Positions 1-8,381 of a DNA stretch of 63,728 nt are shown one piece after another. Position 1 is the stretch's first letter; every line of letters starts with the position of its first letter. Where the stretch lies: the NCBI GenBank assembly GCA_905198125.1, contig CAJKBH010000018.1, positions 1 to 63,728 on the forward strand, given 5' to 3'. Source of the DNA: an uncultured Porphyromonadaceae bacterium (lineage in GTDB: Bacteria; Bacteroidota; Bacteroidia; Bacteroidales; Muribaculaceae). The notes under the pieces are model-generated. The model was not told the DNA's origin. It saw only the letters and a list, made by a program, of their open reading frames with translations, and did no database searches. The position numbers were made by a program, and so were the translations under genes.

Positions 1-965
1 GTCAGCTCATAGTTGTCGATGGGGAACTGGTCGGTGTCCCAGCCGTTCTGATAGTCGCCGCGGTTGGCGTCGATGCTGCCGAGCATACCGTTGTCTACGG
101 CTACTGCCAGCTCATGCTCGAATGTGTGGCCAGCCAGAGTGGCATGGTTCACCTCGATGTTCACCTTGAAGTCCTTGTCCAGGTTGTGGGCCTTCAGGAA
201 GCCGATTACGGTCTCGGTATCCACGTCATACTGATGCTTGCTGGGCTCCATGGGCTTCGGCTCGATCAGGAACGTGCCGGTGAAGCCGTTGGCGCGGGCG
301 TAGTCGCGGGCCATGGTCAGCATGGTGGCCAAATGCTCCTTCTCGCGCTTCTGGTCGGTGTTCAGCAGGCTCATGTAGCCCTCGCGGCCGCCCCAGAACA
401 CATAATTCGTACCGCCCAACGCGATGGTGGCGTCGATGGCGTTCTTGATCTGCACACATGCGCGTGCCACAACGTCGAAGTCGGGGTTGGTGGCGGCACC
501 GTTCATATAGCGAGCGTGACCGAACACGTTGGCCGTACCCCACAGGTTCTTGATGCCCGTAGCGGCCATCTTCTCCTTCAGGTAAGCCGTGATCTCGTGC
601 ATACGGTTCTCATAGTCCTCGATGTCGTCGCCCAGGTCGCCGATCAGGTCGATGTCGTGGAAGCAGAAATACTCGATGCCGAGCTTCTGCATGATCTCGA
701 AGCCGGCGTCTGCCTTCTGCTTGGCGATGGTCATGGCGTCCTCGCCCTCGTTCCAGGGGAACTTCTTCGTTCCGCCGCCGAACTGGTCGCCACCCTCGGC
801 GCACAATGTGTGCCACCATGCCATGGCGAATTTCAGCCATTCCTTCATGGGCTTGCCCAGAACTACGCGCTCGGCGTCATAGTAACGATACGACATCGGA
901 TCGTACGAATCCGTGCCTTTGAACTGAATCTTCCCGATGTGGGGGAAATATTCCTTAGTTGCCAT
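1..965 (-). CDS. xylA: Xylose isomerase, 3' end outside window
   Basis: It converts D-xylose to D-xylulose in the cytoplasm. Only the first 321 codons are present; the class II family is about 440 residues, so the C-terminal quarter is missing. Translation from the ATG at 965 begins MATKEYFPHIGKIQFKG. It shows the family signatures in order: FHDIDL with the catalytic His, YVFWGGREGY, LIEPKPMEPSKHQYD with metal-binding Glu and Lys, EVNHATLAGHTFEHE, and SIDANRGDYQNGWDTDQFP. It lies 20 bp downstream of xylulokinase, so the two are almost certainly one transcript. Placement after the SusCD/GH5 operon suggests it consumes xylose released by the GH31 alpha-xylosidase. The identification is secure. 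Confidence 0.97.
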   Translation of the reverse strand, partial: MATKEYFPHIGKIQFKGTDSYDPMSYRYYDAERVVLGKPMKEWLKFAMAWWHTLCAEGGDQFGGGTKKFPWNEGEDAMTIAKQKADAGFEIMQKLGIEYFCFHDIDLIGDLGDDIEDYENRMHEITAYLKEKMAATGIKNLWGTANVFGHARYMNGAATNPDFDVVARACVQIKNAIDATIALGGTNYVFWGGREGYMSLLNTDQKREKEHLATMLTMARDYARANGFTGTFLIEPKPMEPSKHQYDVDTETVIGFLKAHNLDKDFKVNIEVNHATLAGHTFEHELAVAVDNGMLGSIDANRGDYQNGWDTDQFPIDNYEL

Positions 966-985
966 TTCTTTGTGTGATTTATAGG

Positions 986-2467
986 TTATAATGATTTTTC
1001 GAGTATGTTTTTCCAGCGGGCGAACGCGTCTACGTATGGCTGACGGTCGACCGCGGGATGGATTACGTCAATCTGCTTGAGGGTGGCGAACGCCTGGTCG
1101 CGGTTGTCGTAGATGCCGGCACCGATTCCCGCGCCACGGGCAGCTCCGGCCGAGCCGTCGGTGTCGAACAGCACTATGTCGGCGCCCGATACGGAAGCCA
1201 GCGTGTCACGGAACACCGGGCTTAGGAACATATTGGCGTGGCCGGCGTGTATCTTGTTGATCTGCATTCCGATGCCCTCCATCACCTCCATGCCGTACAT
1301 CAGGGCGAACACGATGCCTTCCTGCGCGGCGCGCAGCAGGTCGTTACGGTCGTTGATATTGAAGCGGATGCCATGGAATGAAGCACCCGGGTCCTGATTC
1401 TTCAGCACGCGCTCGGCGCCGTTGCCGAAGGGTAGGATAGTGACGCCGCGGGAGCCGACGGGCGACTTGGCCGCCAGCTCGTTCATCATGTCGTACGAGC
1501 AGTCGGGTGCGGCCACATTGCGTTTCATCCAAGAATTGAGGATGCCGGTGCCGCTGATACAGGTCATTACGCCGATGCGCGGGTCTTCGGCGGTGTGGTT
1601 CACGTGCGCGAAGTTGTTGACGCGGCTCTGCGGGTCATAGTCCACACGGTCGTTTATGCCGAACACCACGCCGGACGTCCCTGCTGTGGCGGCCACTTCG
1701 CCCGGCTCGAACACGTTCAGCGAAAGTGCGTTGTTGGGCTGGTCGCCGGCGCGGTATGTGATGGGCGTGCCGGGAGCGAGGCCAAGTTCGGCTGCAGCCT
1801 CGGCGGTGAGTCCGCCCTGGTTGCTGAAGGTGGGCACCACCTCGGGCAGTATGTCGACCGGATAGCCGAAATAATCCATCAGGATCCTGGCGGGACCGTT
1901 CTCGCGGAAGTCCCACAGCATGTATTCCGACAGACCCTCGGGATTGGTGAGGCAATTGCCGGTCATACGCCAGGCCACATAGTCGCCGGGCAGCATTATC
2001 TTCCAGATGCGGTCGAATTTCTCAGGCTCGTTCTCCTTGACCCAGGCCAGCTTGGTGGCGGTGAAGTTGCCCGGACGATTCAGGATATGCGGCATGATGT
2101 TGTCGTCGCCCAGTTCGGCCGACGCCTTCTCGCCGTAGGGGACGCCACGGCTGTCGCACCAGATGATGGAGTCGCGTATCACATTGCCGTCCTTGTCCAC
2201 CATGACCAGGCCGTGCATCTGGTACGAGATGCCGATGGCCTTGATGTCCTTGGGGTCGATTCTGGCCATGGCCATCACCGACTTGGTGGCCTCGACCACG
2301 CGGGTCCACCAGTCTTCGGGAGCCTGCTCGGCCCAGCCGGGCTGAAGGCTCTTGATAGGAGCCTCCTGATGCGGGTAAAAGTCTGTGGCCAGCACTTTGC
2401 CGGTGGCCGCATCCATCAGACACGCCTTGACCGACGATGTCCCGAGATCATATCCTAACAGTATCAT
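986..2467 (-). CDS. xylB: Xylulokinase (FGGY family)
   Basis: It phosphorylates D-xylulose to xylulose 5-phosphate with ATP, feeding the pentose phosphate pathway. The 493 residues match full family length. The N-terminal phosphate-binding motif is GYDLGTSSVKACLMD (about 5-19). GISYQMHGLVMVD and IIWCDSRG follow. The C-terminal ATP-binding half has AGDQPNNALSLNVFEPGE, ATAGTSGVVFG and DTDGSAGAARGAGIGAGIY. The start at 2467 gives the conserved N-terminus directly (MILLGYDLG). It is 171 bp downstream of the GH5 gene and 20 bp upstream of xylA. No clear Bacteroidales -7 element was found in the 171-bp gap, so readthrough from the upstream operon is possible. Confidence 0.97.
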   Translation of the reverse strand: MILLGYDLGTSSVKACLMDAATGKVLATDFYPHQEAPIKSLQPGWAEQAPEDWWTRVVEATKSVMAMARIDPKDIKAIGISYQMHGLVMVDKDGNVIRDSIIWCDSRGVPYGEKASAELGDDNIMPHILNRPGNFTATKLAWVKENEPEKFDRIWKIMLPGDYVAWRMTGNCLTNPEGLSEYMLWDFRENGPARILMDYFGYPVDILPEVVPTFSNQGGLTAEAAAELGLAPGTPITYRAGDQPNNALSLNVFEPGEVAATAGTSGVVFGINDRVDYDPQSRVNNFAHVNHTAEDPRIGVMTCISGTGILNSWMKRNVAAPDCSYDMMNELAAKSPVGSRGVTILPFGNGAERVLKNQDPGASFHGIRFNINDRNDLLRAAQEGIVFALMYGMEVMEGIGMQINKIHAGHANMFLSPVFRDTLASVSGADIVLFDTDGSAGAARGAGIGAGIYDNRDQAFATLKQIDVIHPAVDRQPYVDAFARWKNILEKSL

Positions 2468-2602
2468 GCTATTTATCCTGATTCGTGTGTTTGTTATAAC
2501 TTTCAGTATTAATTACGCTCGCGGGTGTGGAAATACACAAGAGGCGCAGGAATTTTTATTTTGGCTGAAGCCAAAAGCCGGAACCAACCCGCCTGAAAGA
2601 GT

Positions 2603-2632
2603 AGCCGGAAAGTCCGCAAGGGCCTTCCGGCT
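2603..2632 (-). terminator. Hairpin after the GH5 gene
   Basis: An 8-bp perfect stem (AGCCGGAA with TTCCGGCT) extends into an inner stem closed by a GCAA tetraloop. It lies 7 bp past the GH5 stop codon. There is no U-run after it on the minus strand, so it may be an mRNA 3'-end or processing hairpin rather than a strong terminator. This would allow partial readthrough into xylBA. Confidence 0.4.
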
Positions 2633-2638
2633 GGAATG

Positions 2639-4369
2639 TTAATAGGGATACTTGCCGTTGGCAGCGCCTTGCTGTATGGCAGCGAGGTTGTCGGGGTCGA
2701 TTACAGCGCCGGTCTGGCGATTGAACATCTCGTTGGGGGTGTCCCACAGGAAAGGCACGGCGCCGTTGGTCTTGGCCGACTTCACTATATATGAGTGATA
2801 ATAGCAGCGCGATGCGCGGTGCTTGGCCTCGTCGATGGTGGCCATGAACGAGCGGCGACGGCCGCAGCCGAACTCGCCGATAATCACGGGTATGCCCTTG
2901 TCGACGAAATTGGCCTTAAGTTTCTGCATCTGGGTGTCAATATGGTTTTCCTCGCCCCAGGTGCAGTCGCGGTCGGTGCCGGTGTGATAATCCTGGCCCC
3001 AGAAGTATCTCACCTTGGAGTTGGCGCCCCATTCGCCGTCATTCTGCAGTATGGTGAAGTCGGAGGGGTCGTAGCAGTGCACTTCGAGCATCATGCGGTC
3101 GGCCACCTTGTCCTTGGGCAGATTGCCGGCGCAATATTTTACGGCACGGTCAATGTCGGTGCCGGGTGACTGCACTACCAATACACGGTTGGCGTTGTTG
3201 GAGCCGGATGCACGCACCACGTCGATAAATGTCTGCATATATGCCTTCAGGGCGTCGGCAGATGCCTGGGTGTCCTGTCCGGCCTCGTTGGCGCCGCAGA
3301 ACACCAGATGCTTGTCATAATCCTTGAAACGGTCGGCTATCTGTGTCCAGAGCTCGCGCTGGATGCGGTCCACGTCCGGGGAGTAGGAATCGATGTTCAG
3401 TTCCATCCATCCCTCGTCCCAATGTATGTTCATGAACACATAGAGGCCGTTGGCGATGCAGAGCTGCACCACTTCGTCCACGCGATTCATCCAGCTCTCG
3501 TCTATCTTAAGTGTATTCTTGTCCGAATGGTTGTACCATGCCACCGGGAGACGCACTGCATCGAAACCGGACTCGCGGATGCTGCGGATATAGTCGGCGT
3601 TGATTTTGGCCGCTCCCCATGCCGTCTCGCCACCGATGGCCTCGAGGGTGTTGCCGATGTTTATGGCCATCGAGATGTTGGCGGCAGTCTGGAATGCGGT
3701 CTCGTCGCATTGACCTGTTGAAGCTGTGGCGGTCTGCTTGATGGCGACAGTCACGCTTTGGGTATCATCGGAATCAAGTGCGATTGTCACCGAGCCTTCG
3801 CGGGCCTCGGCGCGGTAGTTGGCTGCGACCTTGACGTACACCTTGGACTCGACCAGTCCGCGCACGGGCGCGGGCACTATCTCCATCCATGTGTCGGAAA
3901 CGGTAGCCGTGTATTCGCCGGTGGCGAGCACGGGGATTTCCAAGGTCTCGCCGTCGGCCTTGACTTCAGGGGCGGCGTAACCGTCGGCCAGGAGAATGCC
4001 GTCGGAGTTTCGCTGTGTCACCTTGACGGTGGCCTCGTTGGCGCCGCAGGTTATCTTCAGGTTGCCCGTACGGTTGTCGTAGACGTTATTGTCGGTTACG
4101 TTAACGGCCACGGCATATACCGAGTTAGACTCACCGTTCAAAGCGATGTCGCCCACCGTGAGCCATTCGGCATCGGATGTCACGGCCGGCTTGGACGGCG
4201 CGGCGACATAGAGTGTCTGTGTGGCGGCCGTCTTCAGGAAGGCAAGCTCGGTGACGCCTACCTTGAACTCGCCGGCAAAGGGGCCGTCGGGGGTCTTGTC
4301 CGAGTCCGAGCAGGAACCCAGACCCAGGACAAGACTTATCAATGTTGCAAGAAACAAAATTTTCTTCAT
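2639..4369 (-). CDS. Lipoprotein endo-glucanase, two BACON domains plus GH5
   Basis: Predicted surface-anchored endo-acting glycoside hydrolase of 576 residues. The signal peptide ends in the lipobox LGSC (Cys20) followed by acidic residues, as in surface-exported Bacteroidetes lipoproteins. Two BACON beta-sandwich domains occupy about 36-120 and 123-212. The GH5 domain runs from about 225 to 560: NIGNTLEA, RLPVAWYNH, FMNIHWDEGW, the acid/base Glu in GANEAG (about residue 360) and the nucleophile Glu in IIGEFGCG (about 490). The architecture matches GH5_4 endo-xyloglucanases such as the BACON-GH5 enzyme of the Bacteroides ovatus xyloglucan locus. It is 24 bp downstream of the glycan-binding lipoprotein gene. 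Xyloglucan as substrate is inferred from architecture and from the neighbouring GH31 and GH2; mixed-linkage glucan or glucomannan remain possible. Confidence 0.88.
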   Translation of the reverse strand: MKKILFLATLISLVLGLGSCSDSDKTPDGPFAGEFKVGVTELAFLKTAATQTLYVAAPSKPAVTSDAEWLTVGDIALNGESNSVYAVAVNVTDNNVYDNRTGNLKITCGANEATVKVTQRNSDGILLADGYAAPEVKADGETLEIPVLATGEYTATVSDTWMEIVPAPVRGLVESKVYVKVAANYRAEAREGSVTIALDSDDTQSVTVAIKQTATASTGQCDETAFQTAANISMAINIGNTLEAIGGETAWGAAKINADYIRSIRESGFDAVRLPVAWYNHSDKNTLKIDESWMNRVDEVVQLCIANGLYVFMNIHWDEGWMELNIDSYSPDVDRIQRELWTQIADRFKDYDKHLVFCGANEAGQDTQASADALKAYMQTFIDVVRASGSNNANRVLVVQSPGTDIDRAVKYCAGNLPKDKVADRMMLEVHCYDPSDFTILQNDGEWGANSKVRYFWGQDYHTGTDRDCTWGEENHIDTQMQKLKANFVDKGIPVIIGEFGCGRRRSFMATIDEAKHRASRCYYHSYIVKSAKTNGAVPFLWDTPNEMFNRQTGAVIDPDNLAAIQQGAANGKYPY

Positions 4370-4393
4370 TTTTATGATGGAAAATTATTAATA

Positions 4394-6520
4394 TTATTCA
4401 GCGTAGTTGGGTACTGTGACCGACTCGATGGTCGCCTTGACCTTGGAGGTGTCTACAAGATCCTGCCAGAGTCCGTAAACCTCAACGCACCATACCACGG
4501 CGCCTTCGCATTCGCCGCCAAGAGCACACTGCACGGTGTAGATGCCGTCTGCCGTCACGTTGGCCGTAGCGCACTGACCGCCCCAGTAGCTGGGATCCCA
4601 GCTTGCATCGGCATACGAGATGTCGGCCTTGTAGTTCTTGGCCGCGTCAGCCTTCAGATTACCGTCGATGCCCTCGATCTTGAAGGTGATGGTCATGGTT
4701 CCGGCGGGGAACTTCATGTCGCTGAAGTCGGCGCCGAGCCCCTTGGAGTCGCCATATTCGTTGAATATCTCGATGCGGCCGTCCACGCCGTTGCCGTCCT
4801 TGTTGTTGAACAGCACCTTGGCATTGTCTACGGCTATGGTCTGCGATATGGCCTTCTTGGGATCAAGCGCGATCTTGTCTACGGTAGCCTGGATCTTGCC
4901 TGCATCGGCCAGGGCAGCGCCCAGACCGTCGATGTCGATGCAGAATACCACGGCACCCTCGACATCGGCAGCTGTCTCCATCCAGACGGTGTAGGTGCCG
5001 TCGCCGGTCACCACCGCGTCATACTTCTGATTGGTGAAATTGCTCCAGTAGCTGGGATCCCAGCTTGCGTCGCCGAATTCCAGGCCGGCCTTGAACGATG
5101 TGGCCGCGCCTTCCTTCAGGTTGTCGTTGATACCCTTCAGGGTGAATGTCACGGCCATCGACTCGGAGAAGTTGATCTGGCTGATGTCCACACCCGGATC
5201 GTCCTTGGTCTGGCCAAACTCGTTGTAGATCTCGATGCGGATGCGTCCGTTGCCCTCGAGGTCACCGATGTTGAGCTTGCTGCTGTCGGGGACTATCACC
5301 TTGGCGAAAGGCTTGCGTACGGGACGTACGGAAACGCCGGTGCTGCGCTTGGCTATGGCCATCCCGGCCTCGGTGCCGTTCAGCATCAGCACGTCGGTAT
5401 AGTCGGGTTCGTTGCCGTATGCCTGACCTGTGGCGTAAACGCCCATGCCTTCCGTCACTGTCTCACCCTCGCGGATGCCGTCAATGGGGAAGTAGATGCT
5501 GTTGCCGGTCTTTTTTGAGGTGAATTTGTAGCAGTCGTCTTCCTTGGTGATGTCGCAGGCAGCGATCAGATTCTCGAAGTCGGCCTTGGTAGGCAGGTAA
5601 CCCAGGGCGCTGGCCACGGCAATGTCCTGAGGTCCCTGCGCGATGTTGCCGGTGGCGTAATCAGCCGGATTCTCCGAACGTTTCAGACCCGTCACGTCGC
5701 CGTAACCGATCAGCGCTCCGTTGGCCTTCTCGGCAGCGGCACCTACGTTATAGCGGCACCATTCCACCGATGTGCCCATGTCGACATAGTCGTCGGGAGA
5801 TTCAACGGATGCGTCACACAGCTTGGGAGTGGTGAAAGTCTTGGCGGGGCTTACCATCTCCTTGCCGCCGGGAATCATATACACGGCGTAGGAATAGGTG
5901 GTGTTGGGCACCAGATTCTCTACGGGAATGGTGAAGGAGTTGGTTTTGCCTTCGGGGTGGATGCGGTTGCCGGTGGCAGCCAAGGAAGCGGCGTCCGTGC
6001 CGAGGATGATACCGTAGTCCAGAGTCTCGGCTTCAATCAGGTCGCTGACGCCGTTCACGGTACCACCAAGATTGACAGCGGTAGCGGTCAGCGAAGCAGG
6101 GTCGGCTGCGGCTAACTCACCGGAAGTAGTCACGAAGCTCTTGATCTCGCCGTAATAGCTCTGCATCTTCTGCAGCGTGACGCACGAAGCGTAGTAGTAG
6201 GTCACGCCTTCCTGCAGGCCGGTGATGTTGGTTACGAAATCACCGTTCTCGCCCATGGTGCCGGCTATGAACGTGCCGCCGGCAGTGGGATTCTCGGTGG
6301 TGGAGTAAACCGTTCCGACGGTGTACGAGTCCACGTTCATGGCGCTCAGGTCGGAAGCATGGCCGTTGATTGTGGCCGTCAATGCCGTTGTGGCGGCGTC
6401 GCCGGTAACGACCTCTTTTATGATCGGGTCGGTGTAGATGTTGACGTCATCGTCGTTGCACGCCGTCAGAACGCCCGACAGGGCAAGTGCCGCCACACCA
6501 TATATTATTGAATGTTTCAT
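4394..6520 (-). CDS. Surface glycan-binding lipoprotein with duplicated C-terminal domain
   Basis: Lipoprotein of 708 residues with lipobox LTAC (Cys21), in the position of a SusE/SusF or SGBP gene. It likely holds polysaccharide at the cell surface. After the anchor come Ig/fibronectin-like beta segments (about 35-235). Next is a segment resembling a Bacteroidetes fibrobacter-succinogenes/DUF1566-like module (VDMGTSVEWCRYNVGAA, about 240-410). Two similar domains of about 140 residues (about 415-560 and 560-705) close the protein; both carry RIEI(Y/F)NE(F/Y)G, DASWDPSYW and EGAVV(F/W)C. The last pair looks like tandem carbohydrate-binding modules. It is only 13 bp from the preceding lipoprotein gene, so the two are co-translated or tightly co-transcribed. 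Glycan binding is inferred from position and architecture; I do not recognise an exact family. Confidence 0.78.
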   Translation of the reverse strand: MKHSIIYGVAALALSGVLTACNDDDVNIYTDPIIKEVVTGDAATTALTATINGHASDLSAMNVDSYTVGTVYSTTENPTAGGTFIAGTMGENGDFVTNITGLQEGVTYYYASCVTLQKMQSYYGEIKSFVTTSGELAAADPASLTATAVNLGGTVNGVSDLIEAETLDYGIILGTDAASLAATGNRIHPEGKTNSFTIPVENLVPNTTYSYAVYMIPGGKEMVSPAKTFTTPKLCDASVESPDDYVDMGTSVEWCRYNVGAAAEKANGALIGYGDVTGLKRSENPADYATGNIAQGPQDIAVASALGYLPTKADFENLIAACDITKEDDCYKFTSKKTGNSIYFPIDGIREGETVTEGMGVYATGQAYGNEPDYTDVLMLNGTEAGMAIAKRSTGVSVRPVRKPFAKVIVPDSSKLNIGDLEGNGRIRIEIYNEFGQTKDDPGVDISQINFSESMAVTFTLKGINDNLKEGAATSFKAGLEFGDASWDPSYWSNFTNQKYDAVVTGDGTYTVWMETAADVEGAVVFCIDIDGLGAALADAGKIQATVDKIALDPKKAISQTIAVDNAKVLFNNKDGNGVDGRIEIFNEYGDSKGLGADFSDMKFPAGTMTITFKIEGIDGNLKADAAKNYKADISYADASWDPSYWGGQCATANVTADGIYTVQCALGGECEGAVVWCVEVYGLWQDLVDTSKVKATIESVTVPNYAE

Positions 6521-6533
6521 TGGTAGGTCCTAT

Positions 6534-8303
6534 TTATTCGGGTGTGTAGAAAGGTTTGCCGTTGTCGAACTTGACGTCTATGGTAACGGTAATCTCATTG
6601 TTGAATTTGAACAGGTCGGTGCTGCTGAAGCAGCTTGCCAGGCCCCATGCGTTGCAGATGTAACGACGGGCTGTTCCGGGATCGTCACCTATGCCACGGC
6701 TGATGGCTGTATCGTCGAAAGCCAACGAAGTGCCGTCTACCTTGATGTCCCTGATCACGATGTCGCAATTGGGGTACTTGTTCAGGATCTTGAAGCAGTC
6801 TATCCACAGCAGAGGTTCCGACAGCTGGTTGCTTCCCTTGACAGTAAGCGTATAAGTGCCGTCACCTTCGATGAACATCGTGTCTCCTTCTATCATAGTC
6901 CAGTCATTGGTGTTGTTATAGCAGATCTGAATCTTGAACTTTTCAGTGGAACTGCCGCCGAACTGGGCCACGAAATGATAGGCGACATACTGAACAGGCT
7001 TGCCGGAGAAATCCTTGACGAGACGTCCGAGATAGAGATCGGAAACGCGGCCTAAGTCATCCTTCTTGTAACGGAGCACACGCAGGGTGTTATCATCGTT
7101 CAGTGCGAAGTCCACGGTCGAGCTGAGGGCTGTCGAGCCGATGGGAGTGTCAAAGGTGAGGAAGCCGGCCTGAGAGATGTTATAGTTGCCGTTGGTCACT
7201 ATATCGCCCACCGTGGTGGTGAACAGGCCGGGAGCGTCCGTGTCGAGGTTGATGTTTACGGTAGCCTCCACGAAGTTCTCGCCATCCTTGGTCTTGTTGC
7301 CGTAGAGGTCGCACCATTCGTAAGGCTTGTCGACGTCGATGCTCCATGTACAGTAGCGGTTCTGGGTCAGCAGGAGGTTGTACCACTCGCTGTCCAGCTC
7401 AGGTTCGGGAACAACGTCGACCGTCGGGGGCACATAGCTCTCGGCATATTCCTTGCTTACGAAGTTGAAGCAGTATAGGCAGTCACCCTCGCCCGACAGC
7501 ACGGGGTCTCGGTGGTTGGCTATCATCAGCTGGTTCTCGTCAAGATAGAGGATCACGTATCCGTTGCGGAAGTCCTTGGCTTTGCCGTCGGTCCATGCGG
7601 CGTGCAGGAAGTCGACGTCGTTCGCAGCCATTGTCCAGGCGTCGGGATTCATGTCGAATGTACCCTCCTTAGTGGTGGGCACGCCGTCCACGTATGTGGT
7701 GGTCGTGAGCTTGGCACCCCCCTGGAGCGAGAATGTCATCTCGGCCTTCAGGTCGTCCTCGGTGATGCCAACATCGCCGTTGGCGGGCTCCCACCATGTC
7801 TTGCTTCCGAAATCGGTGTGCGTGGCGGTGGGGTCGAAGCAGGAGTAGTAACCCTGTTTCTTGCCGTAGTTGCCGTTGTCGGGCACCCAGGTCTTGGAGT
7901 TGCCGCCGCCACCGGTCAGGTTCTCCCACATCTCGCCGGTGATGAAATCGGCGCACATGTCCTCGATATTGAATGTGTAGGGCTGACCCATTACAAGGCC
8001 GCCTCGGGTGATGACACCGAAGGTCACGGTCTGTTCGCCGGGGAAGGCGCATTTCAGGTCGAGTTCGGGCTTCTCCGACTGGCCCTGTCCGTGCTGCCAG
8101 TACACCTGATAGCTGGAGGGCATCAGGCTCTTGAGGTGTATCAGATTCGGGTTCTGGGCGTCCGGAGTGACCGTGAAGGCCACGCCCTGTACCAGGTCGT
8201 CGGGGCTTACATCCGGTGCATCCAGCTCATATTTGTCGGCACATGACGTTCCCAACACCATGGCCATCGCTGCTGCTGCGCAGGTTAGAAAATTGAATTT
8301 CAT
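6534..8303 (-). CDS. SusE-like surface glycan-binding lipoprotein
   Basis: Lipoprotein of 589 residues with signal peptide and lipobox LGTSC (Cys21). It follows SusD directly, the usual place of SGBP genes. The first about 110 residues look like a PKD/Ig-like domain (VAFTVTPDAQNPNLIHLKS, GEQTVTFGVITRGG). Two beta-rich segments follow: WVPDNGNYGKKQGYYSC to YCFNFVSKEYAE, and WYNLLLTQNRYCTWSIDVDKPYEW to the C-terminus. Both are tryptophan- and tyrosine-rich, as expected for glycan-binding platforms. No catalytic motif was seen. It is 78 bp downstream of susD, with a strong hairpin in the gap, and 13 bp upstream of the next lipoprotein. Function is inferred from context. Confidence 0.75.
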   Translation of the reverse strand: MKFNFLTCAAAAMAMVLGTSCADKYELDAPDVSPDDLVQGVAFTVTPDAQNPNLIHLKSLMPSSYQVYWQHGQGQSEKPELDLKCAFPGEQTVTFGVITRGGLVMGQPYTFNIEDMCADFITGEMWENLTGGGGNSKTWVPDNGNYGKKQGYYSCFDPTATHTDFGSKTWWEPANGDVGITEDDLKAEMTFSLQGGAKLTTTTYVDGVPTTKEGTFDMNPDAWTMAANDVDFLHAAWTDGKAKDFRNGYVILYLDENQLMIANHRDPVLSGEGDCLYCFNFVSKEYAESYVPPTVDVVPEPELDSEWYNLLLTQNRYCTWSIDVDKPYEWCDLYGNKTKDGENFVEATVNINLDTDAPGLFTTTVGDIVTNGNYNISQAGFLTFDTPIGSTALSSTVDFALNDDNTLRVLRYKKDDLGRVSDLYLGRLVKDFSGKPVQYVAYHFVAQFGGSSTEKFKIQICYNNTNDWTMIEGDTMFIEGDGTYTLTVKGSNQLSEPLLWIDCFKILNKYPNCDIVIRDIKVDGTSLAFDDTAISRGIGDDPGTARRYICNAWGLASCFSSTDLFKFNNEITVTIDVKFDNGKPFYTPE

Positions 8304-8325
8304 GTTGGTTTGCTGTTTCGGTTTC

Positions 8326-8351
8326 CCTCCCGGTCCCGGGAGACCGGGAGG
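8326..8351 (-). promoter_or_regulatory. Stem-loop between susD and the SusE-like gene
   Basis: Perfect 9-bp GC-rich stem (CCTCCCGGT with ACCGGGAGG) with an 8-nt loop, between the stop of susD and the start of the next gene. No U-run follows on the coding (minus) strand, so it is unlikely to be a full terminator. It may protect or process the 3' end of the susCD mRNA, lowering expression of the downstream genes relative to susCD. Confidence 0.55.
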
Positions 8352-8381
8352 ATTTTTATAGTTAAAGATTAATAGGTCACA

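Noticed and set aside
2540..2580. Plus-strand TTTTGGCT/AGCCAAAA hairpin as a terminator for the GH5 transcript
   Set aside because: On the minus strand the stem is followed by A-rich sequence, not a U-run, so it does not fit a terminator in that direction.
3758..5518. 586-residue plus-strand ORF
   Set aside because: It is antisense to the GH5 and SGBP genes, both with clear signal peptides and domains. Its own translation is Gly/Val/His-rich with no domain.
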